From Brevibacillus_F sp035644815 (GTDB taxonomy: Bacteria; Bacillota; Bacilli; Brevibacillales; Brevibacillaceae): a stretch of DNA of 10,754 nt. Location: the NCBI GenBank assembly GCA_035644815.1, contig DASQNU010000041.1, positions 1 to 10,754 on the forward strand, read 5' to 3'. Each line of letters opens with the position of its first letter. Position 1 is the stretch's first letter. The notes under the pieces were generated by a model. It saw only the letters and a program-made list of their open reading frames with translations. It searched no databases and was not told where the DNA came from. Below, piece after piece: positions 1 to 6,418 of the stretch. The translations under genes and the position numbers were made by a program.

Positions 1-973
1 AGTAAATCATCAGACCACCTAAAATCAACGACCCGAGAACGACTACCACCACGGAATAGAAAATTCTGTCTAAGGAAGCATGATTGGCTGCTGGATCCCA
101 TACGCCACCGATCTTCCAACCGGTTAACTCATCCGTTATGAATATCATTTTTTTGGATAACCCATCGTTGATGGAAATATTCTTCGCCATTTCCTTCTTC
201 TTCGCAATCTTCTCCTGTAACAGTCTGTCTTCCACCTTCAGCTCTTTTCCGATGTTTACCCCCTTATCGGTAAAGTCTATTGTCCCTTTGTCCGATTGGA
301 GCATTTCTTTCAGATAAGAACTTACTTCCTCACCGGGATTTACGTGAGGATGGAAGATGACTTTTCCGCTTTTGTCCACAATAACGGCGTACCCATTTTT
401 GCCAATCTCGACTTCTAACGCTTTTTCAGCTAGCGCACTCAGATCCAGGTCAAAAGCAAATACTCCATGACCATTGTTCAAAGACTTGGCAATGGTCACA
501 TCCATGCGGTCAAGTTCACTACTGAGATATGGTTCAGTAATGATCACTTCTCCTTTTCGCTGCATTGCCATTTGATACCAAGGGCGTGTCTTTGGATCAT
601 ACGATGGGTCAATAGAGTTATATTCTGGATCGATATAACGTCCCGTATCGGTTCCAATATAGGGAATCGCGTCCGGATTACTTTGTTGGAATTTCTTTAA
701 CATCTCTCTTACAGCGTCGGTTTCCTGCTGATTTTCATCCGTGATTACGATCTGCTGACTAAAAAATTGAGCCGCATTGATCTTAGCTTGAATCGTATTG
801 GTTATCATGTTATGTACTATCTCTACACTCTTCGCAGAGTTGTTAGACAGTAACTCTTCAACTTGCTTGCTAGACGATTGGTATGAAATAAAACCGAGCA
901 GAACCGTTGGTAACAAAAGAACTAAAAAGGATAACAGCAGTTTGTTTTTAACTGATAATCGTATCACCATCAT
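1..973 (-). CDS. Methyl-accepting chemotaxis protein with dCache sensor, N-terminal part (cut by window edge)
   Basis: This is the N-terminal 324 residues of a transmembrane chemoreceptor. I translated it directly, because the gene runs off the left edge. The start is ATG at 973 (a second ATG follows at once), seven bases after a strong GGAGGAGAA Shine-Dalgarno. Residues 1-10 are short and basic, 11-31 form a membrane helix, about 35-300 are extracellular, and a second helix begins near 306. The extracellular part carries the dCache hallmark YDPKTRPWY (125-133), then EPY (147-149) and FDLDL (174-178). This fits the Tyr-x4-Arg-x-Trp-Tyr, Tyr, Asp pattern known for amino-acid-binding dCache domains, so an amino-acid ligand is plausible. 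HAMP and signalling domains would lie outside the window. A sensor kinase or diguanylate cyclase with the same sensor cannot be strictly excluded, though a chemoreceptor is the usual architecture. Confidence 0.85.
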   Translation of the reverse strand, partial: MMVIRLSVKNKLLLSFLVLLLPTVLLGFISYQSSSKQVEELLSNNSAKSVEIVHNMITNTIQAKINAAQFFSQQIVITDENQQETDAVREMLKKFQQSNPDAIPYIGTDTGRYIDPEYNSIDPSYDPKTRPWYQMAMQRKGEVIITEPYLSSELDRMDVTIAKSLNNGHGVFAFDLDLSALAEKALEVEIGKNGYAVIVDKSGKVIFHPHVNPGEEVSSYLKEMLQSDKGTIDFTDKGVNIGKELKVEDRLLQEKIAKKKEMAKNISINDGLSKKMIFITDELTGWKIGGVWDPAANHASLDRIFYSVVVVVLGSLILGGLMIY

Positions 974-999
974 GTTGTCATTCTCCTCCGGGATTCATT

Positions 1000-1025
1000 A
1001 TGGAACTTTACCCTACTTGTTCCAT
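1000..1025 (-). other. Small hairpin just upstream of the chemoreceptor ribosome site
   Basis: A perfect 7-bp inverted repeat (ATGGAAC / GTTCCAT) with a 12-base loop lies in the leader of the chemoreceptor gene, ending about ten bases before its Shine-Dalgarno. It could affect translation initiation or be a protein-binding site. The function is inferred only. Confidence 0.4.
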
Positions 1026-1042
1026 GGATAAACAACAAACAA

Positions 1043-1086
1043 CACCGAATGTGCAATCAAAGCATTGCACGAAGTTCGGTGCAATG
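1043..1086 (-). promoter_or_regulatory. Strong nested inverted repeats in chemoreceptor leader, possible attenuator
   Basis: On the minus strand CACCGAA and GTGCAAT (1081-1075 and 1070-1064) pair with ATTGCAC and TTCGGTG (1057-1051 and 1049-1043). This gives a 14-bp stem interrupted by one small internal loop and closed by a 6-base loop. The same GTGCAAT arm can instead pair with an earlier ATTGCAC copy (1085-1079), forming an 8-bp stem with an 8-base loop. The large hairpin is followed by a T-rich but broken stretch (TTGTTTGTTGTTT). It may be a terminator for the upstream gene, an attenuator for the chemoreceptor gene, or a protein-binding site. Confidence 0.45.
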
Positions 1087-1110
1087 TGTACTTCCAATTG
1101 ATATAGAAAA

Positions 1111-1153
1111 CAAAAAGCGGCAAACAAGGAAAAAACAAATCCCAGTCTGCCGC
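1111..1153 (-). terminator. Candidate Rho-independent terminator after the nucleotidase gene
   Basis: A 6-bp GCGGCA/TGCCGC stem lies 14 bases past the nucleotidase stop codon and is followed directly by TTTTTG on the minus strand. The loop is long (25 bases), which weakens the call. The stronger hairpin at 1043-1081 may act as a second stop. Confidence 0.5.
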
Positions 1154-1167
1154 AGCTTTGTCAACTT

Positions 1168-1860
1168 TTATTTCATGCCCAAGATATGATACAGTTCATC
1201 AAGTCTTTGGATCTCATAGGTTGGTAGAATGCCCGTTTCATTGCTTTTTCTGCCGGGATTAAACCAGCAGGTGTCCAGACTAGCCTGCTGTCCGCCTTTT
1301 ATATCAGAGCTTAATGAATCTCCGATAATCATGGCTTGATCCGCAGAGAAATCGGGAATTCGCGCAAAGACGAAATCAAAAAATTCCTTCATCGGCTTTT
1401 GATAGCCGGTGTCTTCCGAAACAAAAATATCGATAAAAAATGGATATAATCCAGCATCACGCAATCGTTTATCCTGCGTCTTAGAATCCCCATTGGTCAC
1501 TACGTACAAATCAAAATGATGCTGGAGGTTCATAATCAATTCAAAAGCACCCTCGATAAGCTGATGTCCTTCGTCCAAAAAGCAGCGATACCGCTTTTCT
1601 AAAAGTGCGCCATCAACCTCAAGACCATTCTCCTGGAACAATCGCGAAAAGCGCGTATTCACAACCTCGTCCCGATCGATTTTCCCTTCTTCAAAGGCCA
1701 TCCACAGTCCTTGATTGATCCTTTTATATTGTGCCTCCAATTCGGGTGTGAAGGGCAATTGTTGATCCGCAAACAGCAACCTCAACGCTGTCTTTTCCGC
1801 TGCCTCAAAATCCAGCAATGTATCGTCTGCATCAAATAACAATGTTTTGTATGTTTTCAA
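1168..1860 (-). CDS. yfnB: YjjG/YfnB-type HAD-family noncanonical pyrimidine nucleotidase
   Basis: This is a cytoplasmic HAD-superfamily phosphatase of the YjjG/YfnB group. Characterised members dephosphorylate pyrimidine nucleoside monophosphates, including abnormal ones, as pool-cleaning enzymes. HAD motif I is DADDT (nucleophile Asp10, acid/base Asp12), motif II is TNGD (Thr122), motif III is the Lys155 of YQKP, and motif IV is GDSLSSD (Asp181, Asp186). An alpha-helical cap lies between motifs I and II. At 230 residues it has the usual family length and resembles B. subtilis YfnB closely from memory. The frame stays open to a TTG at 1875, but the TTG at 1860 is preferred: it has GGGAGCGG eight bases upstream and gives the family N-terminus MKTYKTLLFD. 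It sits 17 bases after the second YdcZ gene, so it is probably the last gene of that operon. The substrate is inferred from the family. Confidence 0.88.
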   Translation of the reverse strand: MKTYKTLLFDADDTLLDFEAAEKTALRLLFADQQLPFTPELEAQYKRINQGLWMAFEEGKIDRDEVVNTRFSRLFQENGLEVDGALLEKRYRCFLDEGHQLIEGAFELIMNLQHHFDLYVVTNGDSKTQDKRLRDAGLYPFFIDIFVSEDTGYQKPMKEFFDFVFARIPDFSADQAMIIGDSLSSDIKGGQQASLDTCWFNPGRKSNETGILPTYEIQRLDELYHILGMK

Positions 1861-1877
1861 AATGACCGCTCCCAATT

Positions 1878-2351
1878 TTACTCTGGCAGTGGATTTGCCG
1901 TCTGTTTGTTTTCACGTGTGCCGCCTAGCTTAAAGACCAGGATACCGGTCACGATTACGAGCACACCGATCAATTGTTTTGCGGTAAAGGGAACTATTTC
2001 CAGACCAAACAAGCCCAGTGAATCCGCAAGAAGCGCAAATCCAAGCTGTGATGTCAAAACGATTGAGATGGCATAGGTTGGACCAAGCAATCGAATCCCT
2101 TGCACCAGACAAACGACAACCCCTACACCGATCATACCACTGAACCAAAACCAGGGTTGCATATTTTGTAACGCAAACAAATTACTACCTTCAAAGAACA
2201 GCCCTACCATCAGGGAGGCAAAGAATCCCATCCCTAATACCAATGTTGTTGTTGGCCAGCTTCCGGCGCGTTCATTCACCTTACTGTTGAAAATATTTTG
2301 CAGGCTAACTAGCGAGCCGGCTACTACCGCAAAGATAAGCCCCAAGACCAT
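1878..2351 (-). CDS. DMT-family small membrane transporter, YdcZ/DUF606 type (second of pair)
   Basis: This 157-residue inner-membrane protein belongs to the YdcZ (DUF606) branch of the drug/metabolite transporter superfamily. About five hydrophobic helices can be seen, near 2-20, 33-53, 66-83, 90-110 and 125-140. The family signature GxxxSLQN lies in helix 1 and a PTYAISIVLTSQLGFALLAD stretch in helix 4. Lys and Arg concentrate in the helix 1-2 loop (K24, R28), the 3-4 loop (R87) and the C-terminal tail (K141, R146, K149); the opposite side has only K125. The positive-inside rule therefore predicts N-terminus out and C-terminus in, the reverse of its partner at 3108-3533. The ATG at 2351 has GGGAGTGG about seven bases upstream. 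It follows the regulator gene by 42 bases. The substrate is unknown. Confidence 0.85.
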   Translation of the reverse strand: MVLGLIFAVVAGSLVSLQNIFNSKVNERAGSWPTTTLVLGMGFFASLMVGLFFEGSNLFALQNMQPWFWFSGMIGVGVVVCLVQGIRLLGPTYAISIVLTSQLGFALLADSLGLFGLEIVPFTAKQLIGVLVIVTGILVFKLGGTRENKQTANPLPE

Positions 2352-2393
2352 CTTCGATCCACTCCCATTTGCTGTAATTCTCGGACGAGACTG

Positions 2394-3092
2394 TTATTCG
2401 TAAATATTCTCGGACGCTCGTGCACTCAATGCTTCCCGGTCCTTCACGAAGATGAACCCTTTTTGCCGCTCGGTCAGCCCTTCTTCACAAAATTGCTGGA
2501 TAACGCGATTGACATGGCGATAGCTTGTGCCGATCAAGTTTGCCGCATCTTTGAGATTAACGGTACTGAGCCGACCTTGGAACCGGGCATCCGATTCGTC
2601 ATAACAGACCGACAATAGATAGCTAGCCAATCGCACCTCTACCGGATACATCAAATTAAAGCTCATGGAATTGGATTTGATGGCAAACTTATCGGTGATG
2701 ATTGCTAACAAAAACTTCAGAAATGGGGCATAATCGCTTCCGTATTTACGCAGCCAACGATGATGGACCCCGATCATACATACGGGCGATACGGCTTCTA
2801 CCGTATTTAAAAAGTCCATGCCACGGACATACTCCACATCTCCGATTACTTCAAGCGGTTTCTTGAAGGAGAGGATAAGTGTTTTTCCTTCCGCTGACGT
2901 GGTGTAGATTTTTAGCTTTCCCTTTACAAGAATGTACAGATACTGCGGTGCTTCTCCTTGGTTGCATATCATCTCGCCTTGTTCAAAGCTGTACAACGAC
3001 AAATATGGCAGTAATGCTTCATTCCATATCGACTCGATCTGGTACGCTTGTAAGTAAGCCAGCAGTTGCGCACGATCCTGAATTTCTATCAT
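2394..3092 (-). CDS. Crp/Fnr-family transcriptional regulator, YeiL-like
   Basis: This 232-residue cytoplasmic transcription regulator has an N-terminal cyclic-nucleotide-binding-like beta barrel (about 30-115), a long dimerisation helix (about 118-145) and a C-terminal winged helix-turn-helix (about 177-220). The probable recognition helix lies in GTSYRHVNRVIQQF (188-201). The overall match, including LKDAANLIGTSYRHVNRVI, is to E. coli YeiL-type regulators. It lacks the N-terminal Fnr cysteine cluster: its cysteines are scattered (43, 105, 163, 202), and there is no clear cAMP-binding arginine motif, so the effector is unknown. The ATG at 3092 follows GAGGAGATG with suitable spacing and lies 15 bases after the first YdcZ gene. 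Its position between two YdcZ genes suggests it controls them, possibly through the palindrome at 3593-3606. Confidence 0.85.
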   Translation of the reverse strand: MIEIQDRAQLLAYLQAYQIESIWNEALLPYLSLYSFEQGEMICNQGEAPQYLYILVKGKLKIYTTSAEGKTLILSFKKPLEVIGDVEYVRGMDFLNTVEAVSPVCMIGVHHRWLRKYGSDYAPFLKFLLAIITDKFAIKSNSMSFNLMYPVEVRLASYLLSVCYDESDARFQGRLSTVNLKDAANLIGTSYRHVNRVIQQFCEEGLTERQKGFIFVKDREALSARASENIYE

Positions 3093-3107
3093 GGAATCTT
3101 CATCTCC

Positions 3108-3533
3108 TCAAAATCGTAGGATCAATACACCTGCAATCATCATTCCGAGGCCGATGAATTGGGGAAGCTTCATCTTCTGCTTCACGACACCAAACCAGCC
3201 ATAGCCATCGATGAAAAAAGTCAGAGTCAGCTGGGCAATCAGCAAAGCGGAAATGGCAAGTGTAACCCCAATTTGTTGGATCGCCGTCACATTGCTGAAA
3301 ATAATAACCGCAGCCAATGCTCCACCAGCAAGATACAAAGGCTTTACCTTTTTTAATCCTTGCCAGTTCCCTCCTCTGACAAAAAGCAAAATGATCATGG
3401 CCGTGATGAATCCGGTTAATTGGGTGATTGTCGCCGCTTGCCAAGTGCCAATCTCTTCACTAATACGAGTATTGGCTACTCCCTGTAATGTGATAAATGC
3501 CCCTCCCAGAAAAGCGAATATGCATCCCTTCAT
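3108..3533 (-). CDS. DMT-family small membrane transporter, YdcZ/DUF606 type (first of pair)
   Basis: This 141-residue inner-membrane protein of the YdcZ/DUF606 family has about five helices (near 3-22, 32-52, 66-82, 88-108, 124-140). Family features include GGAFITLQGVANTRI at the N-terminus and TLAISALLIAQLTLTFFIDG in helix 4. Basic residues cluster in the helix 2-3 loop (R53, K61, K62, K64) and the 4-5 loop (K118, K120, K122). This predicts N-terminus in and C-terminus out, opposite to its partner at 1878-2351. The frame extends upstream to 3641, but the ATG at 3533 is chosen: GGGGAGAG lies four bases before it, the extra 36 residues are hydrophilic and unlike the family, and they would run through the probable operator and promoter. 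It is the first gene of the four-gene cluster. The substrate is unknown. Confidence 0.85.
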   Translation of the reverse strand: MKGCIFAFLGGAFITLQGVANTRISEEIGTWQAATITQLTGFITAMIILLFVRGGNWQGLKKVKPLYLAGGALAAVIIFSNVTAIQQIGVTLAISALLIAQLTLTFFIDGYGWFGVVKQKMKLPQFIGLGMMIAGVLILRF

Positions 3534-3537
3534 GGTT

Positions 3538-3545
3538 CTCTCCCC
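3538..3545 (-). promoter_or_regulatory. Ribosome binding site deciding the first YdcZ start
   Basis: GGGGAGAG on the minus strand lies four bases before the ATG at 3533. It supports that start over the longer open frame from 3641. Confidence 0.75.
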
Positions 3546-3563
3546 AAACATAGATTTACTCTT

Positions 3564-3606
3564 ATTACACGATAGTTTCAATTGTTTAGGGAAGGACATA
3601 TGTCCT
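3564..3606 (-). promoter_or_regulatory. Candidate operator palindrome and activator-dependent promoter for the YdcZ/YeiL cluster
   Basis: AGGACATATGTCCT (3593-3606) is a perfect 14-base palindrome. Downstream on the minus strand is TGTAAT (3569-3564), five of six matches to a -10 box, overlapping TAATAA. No good -35 box exists at 17-base spacing, where TCCCTA is found. Depending on the -10 chosen, the palindrome centres about 42-45 bases upstream of the expected start, close to the class II position used by Crp/Fnr activators. Binding by the regulator encoded in the cluster is inferred. Confidence 0.5.
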
Positions 3607-3682
3607 CGAGAGGCTGTCTGTTCGAATTCTTTCTTTCTCATTATGCTATTTCTAGATCAACCCGTAAACGAATCATCCAGCC

Positions 3683-3734
3683 GAAATAGAAAAAGCGGAC
3701 ATCCAGGACTGTTTTTCACACCCCAGAAGCCGCT
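3683..3734 (-). terminator. Candidate Rho-independent terminator after the GH4 gene
   Basis: Sixteen bases past the GH4 stop, the minus strand has AGCGG pairing with CCGCT. A second weak pairing (TCTGG with CCTGGA) lies inside, and the stem is followed at once by TTTTTCTATTT. The outer stem is short, but position and T-tract fit the end of the pectin operon. Confidence 0.55.
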
Positions 3735-3750
3735 CGATCTTTTTCCCGTC

Positions 3751-5124
3751 TCAAATATTCCATCCGGGTAAATAGCTTCGGTTATTCCCTAGCATTTGCG
3801 CAAAAAGCGATTCTGCCTCTTTTCGAGAAATGGTCACCAAAGGGTCTCGCAGAAATGCTTGAAACAACTTTTCTTTGTCCTTCCTCATGACCGCCTGAAA
3901 TACAGTCTCCTGATTCGAGACATGGTGGTTGACCAGCTGCCTGACATCAGGCGGCAATTGCCCAGAGACGATTGGCTGAATGCTGTCTCTTCTTACCAAT
4001 GCATTTGTCTCTACGATCGATCCTCGTGGGATTCCTTGCATCTGCCCTTGATTGGGCACATTGACATTCGTGATCATTTCTCCAAAACCGGCCAACGCTA
4101 GCATAATCTGAATCCCTTCCTCACCAGAGGGAGTGATCTTCACCTTTTCCACACCTGACAGAATTTTTTCTGTCTCCGATCTTTTAGCCTGAAGCATTTG
4201 CTTGCGGAAATCTACTCGGGTCAAGTGGAATTTCCATGTTTGCACAGTCTCCGGATCTTTCAGATAGCCGGGTGAGATAAATTCAGCTAGGTGCCGATCA
4301 CCAGCTGCGGCAATCACCCCATATCTCTGGAAAAGATCAAATTTGACACGATTGGCAGAGTGAAATACGCTCATTAGCCACTGATCCTTCGTTTTTTCAT
4401 AGCCAACATCCCTGTATTTCGCGGCAAATTGCTCGTAAATGGGCAACAAATCAAGCCCTTGATACGATGCCTGATCGATCCAGGTAAAATGATTGATACC
4501 AAGTACATTTACGTGAATCTCCTTCCGCTCCTCCACATGGATGCCAAGCATATCGGCGAGCATATCAGCCAATAGCTGCTGGGTGCTGAACACCTCATGA
4601 CAGCAGCCAAATGCTTTTATCTGTGGAAACACTTCATATAGAGTACGAACGCACAGAGACATTGGATTGGTATAGGAAATGACCCAAGCATCAGGGGCGT
4701 GTTCCTTGATTTGTTCGGCGATACATGTATACATCGGAATGGCTCGCACGGCCCGCAAGATGCCGCCGGGTCCTACCGTATCGCCGACAGCTTGATAGAT
4801 TCCATACGATTCCGGCAAATGAACGTCTGCTGCCATATCGTCCAACGTGCCAGGCAGGATGGAAATGACCACAAAATCTGCATCAGTCAATGCATCTTCA
4901 ATCGTCGCTACCGCTGTGTAAGCCCATTTCCCTTTTGCATCCGGGTGTGCGGATATCAAGTTGCCCAAACGTTCATTTTGCTGTGCGGCTTCCCAGTTGA
5001 TATCGTACAAAGCCACTGAGCCGGATAACCTCTCTTCCAATGCCAAGTCATACATCATGCTTCGCGCCCATCCAAGCGAACCTCCACCTATGTAGGCAAT
5101 TTTCAGCTCCTTTGTCTTTGTCAT
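3751..5124 (-). CDS. lplD: GH4 alpha-galacturonidase, LplD-like
   Basis: This is a cytoplasmic glycoside hydrolase family 4 enzyme that needs NAD and a divalent metal, and acts by oxidation-elimination-reduction at the sugar ring. The Rossmann loop GGGSLGW (13-19) binds NAD, TNPMS (152-156) and GINHF (209-213) are family motifs, and the metal-site segment is CCHEV (174-178). As I recall, CHEV is the signature assigned to alpha-galacturonidases such as B. subtilis LplD, whereas alpha-galactosidases have CHSV and phospho-glucosidases CDMP or CNVP. At 457 residues it is normal for the family. Its ATG overlaps the esterase stop by four bases (ATGA), implying translational coupling, and it is the last gene of the operon. 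It probably releases galacturonate from the ends of imported rhamnogalacturonan fragments. A related uronidase specificity remains possible. Confidence 0.87.
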   Translation of the reverse strand: MTKTKELKIAYIGGGSLGWARSMMYDLALEERLSGSVALYDINWEAAQQNERLGNLISAHPDAKGKWAYTAVATIEDALTDADFVVISILPGTLDDMAADVHLPESYGIYQAVGDTVGPGGILRAVRAIPMYTCIAEQIKEHAPDAWVISYTNPMSLCVRTLYEVFPQIKAFGCCHEVFSTQQLLADMLADMLGIHVEERKEIHVNVLGINHFTWIDQASYQGLDLLPIYEQFAAKYRDVGYEKTKDQWLMSVFHSANRVKFDLFQRYGVIAAAGDRHLAEFISPGYLKDPETVQTWKFHLTRVDFRKQMLQAKRSETEKILSGVEKVKITPSGEEGIQIMLALAGFGEMITNVNVPNQGQMQGIPRGSIVETNALVRRDSIQPIVSGQLPPDVRQLVNHHVSNQETVFQAVMRKDKEKLFQAFLRDPLVTISRKEAESLFAQMLGNNRSYLPGWNI

Positions 5125-6269
5125 CCTCGTTTCGCCTCCGCTTGCTTTTCGTTTACGTTGATTCGCCGCAGATAGGATGGTAGTTCATATATGTTTTTCT
5201 CCCGAATTTCCTCGGCAACGAGCTCGGCAATTTTGATCGCTCCACGTTCCTGAAAATGCGTATCGTCTTGCAATCCATTCGGGAAATTCGCAAACTCTCC
5301 GGGGTCTAACCGCATAAATAAACGTTTGCTTGCCTCATCCCCCAGTTGTTCGATCAATCGTTTGCTTTGGGCAGCGAGATCAATGAGCGGTACTTGTTCC
5401 TCTTCCGCTACCTGCTTCATCGCCTCGAGATAGGGTCCGTGTGTGTCGATCAGCTGCCCATCATCGTTAAAGTGACGTCTGTGCACGGGGGTGATCAGTA
5501 CCGGAGCTGCTCCCGCTTTTTTCGCACCATCCAGATATACTTTCAGATAATCCCGATAGGTCGTAAACGGATCCGTCCCTCTCTCATCGGTCTTTTGGTC
5601 GTTATGTCCAAATTGAATCAATACATAATCACCCGGACGTATCTGCCGCCATATGTACTCCAATCGCCCTTCTGCGATAAAGCTTTTTGAGCTTCTGCCC
5701 GACCGTGCATGATTGGCGACTGCGATGCCGTCATGAAAAAAGAGCGGAAGCACCTGCCCCCAGCCCGTGCAAGGGTATTGACCAGATACCTGATCCGTGA
5801 CAGTAGAATCGCCTGCAAGAAAAATAGTTGGCGCGTGCTCGATCATTTCGATATTCATCACTGCTACATGGGGAGCTGGTCCTACGAATGCAACGGAAAA
5901 CGGCCTGTCGTCTACACGAATCACAAAAGACTCTGTGACGAAGTGACCAGCAGCCACCTCTTTCTCCCATATCATCACTTTCCCTGCCCCACATTTTACA
6001 GTGGTGACAGTGGGAATGTGACGATGACCCAATGTAAGAGTTACCTTGTACGTGCCGTTGGGAACATCCACCAGAAAGGAATCAACAGCAGGTACATTGC
6101 ATCCCCCGGGAAGCGTATCGCGCTGGTCTTCGTCTTGCGAAGGTACATTCGCCACGTATCCGTAACCCTGCTCCTTGCTGTAAACCGCTGCTGAAGAAAC
6201 ACGCACCGCATTTTCATGTGGCGTGTAATCCCCTTCTTCTTCAAAGAGGAAGGAAAAGCGAGTCATCAT
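5121..6269 (-). CDS. yesT: SGNH/GDSL rhamnogalacturonan acetylesterase (CE12-like) with N-terminal beta-rich domain
   Basis: This probable carbohydrate esterase removes acetyl groups from rhamnogalacturonan fragments. No signal peptide is seen, so it should act in the cytoplasm. From the chosen start (382 residues), about 1-145 form a beta-rich domain that I do not match to a named family, and about 146-365 form the SGNH hydrolase. Catalytic blocks are GDST (Ser155), SGRSSKSF (Gly191), GHND (Asn223) and DDTH (Asp335, His338). B. subtilis CE12 esterases such as YesT are roughly 220-230 residues and lack the front domain, so the symbol means similarity of the catalytic part. The ATG pair at 6269/6266 has AAAGGGGAT eight bases before it. 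The frame also stays open to GTG 6371/ATG 6368, with its own GGTGGAG, which would add about 33 residues. It overlaps the GH4 gene by four bases. Confidence 0.82.
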   Translation of the reverse strand: MMTRFSFLFEEEGDYTPHENAVRVSSAAVYSKEQGYGYVANVPSQDEDQRDTLPGGCNVPAVDSFLVDVPNGTYKVTLTLGHRHIPTVTTVKCGAGKVMIWEKEVAAGHFVTESFVIRVDDRPFSVAFVGPAPHVAVMNIEMIEHAPTIFLAGDSTVTDQVSGQYPCTGWGQVLPLFFHDGIAVANHARSGRSSKSFIAEGRLEYIWRQIRPGDYVLIQFGHNDQKTDERGTDPFTTYRDYLKVYLDGAKKAGAAPVLITPVHRRHFNDDGQLIDTHGPYLEAMKQVAEEEQVPLIDLAAQSKRLIEQLGDEASKRLFMRLDPGEFANFPNGLQDDTHFQERGAIKIAELVAEEIREKNIYELPSYLRRINVNEKQAEAKRG

Positions 6270-6275
6270 GATTGG

Positions 6276-6284
6276 ATCCCCTTT
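6276..6284 (-). promoter_or_regulatory. Ribosome binding site supporting the short esterase start
   Basis: AAAGGGGAT on the minus strand is eight bases before the ATG at 6269. A competing site, GGTGGAG at 6374-6380, is five bases before the in-frame ATG at 6368. Confidence 0.55.
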
Positions 6285-6418
6285 CTTTCCGAACGATTGT
6301 GTAAACAGCTCTTGTCTCCCCATCGCATCCATCTTTCGCAGGTACCACCATACCCCGACAAGAGCCATCACAACTCCACCTTCGTGCTAGTCAAATACAT
6401 GCTTTCGTTATGGGAGGC

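Noticed and set aside
974..1110. Riboswitch (for example c-di-GMP) in the chemoreceptor leader
   Set aside because: The hairpins do not show the conserved bases of riboswitch classes I could recall, so only a generic structured leader is reported.
1861..1875. TTG start at 1875 for the nucleotidase
   Set aside because: It has no ribosome site, while the TTG at 1860 has GGGAGCGG at proper distance and gives the family N-terminus.
3534..3641. 36-residue N-terminal extension of the first YdcZ gene
   Set aside because: It runs through the palindrome and probable promoter, is hydrophilic and unlike the family, and the internal ATG at 3533 has an excellent ribosome site.
3211..3771. Plus-strand open frame of 186 codons
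   Set aside because: It is antisense to the first YdcZ gene and its promoter region, with no ribosome site or family match.
5709..6194. Plus-strand open frame of 161 codons
   Set aside because: It is antisense to the esterase, which shows all its catalytic blocks on the minus strand.
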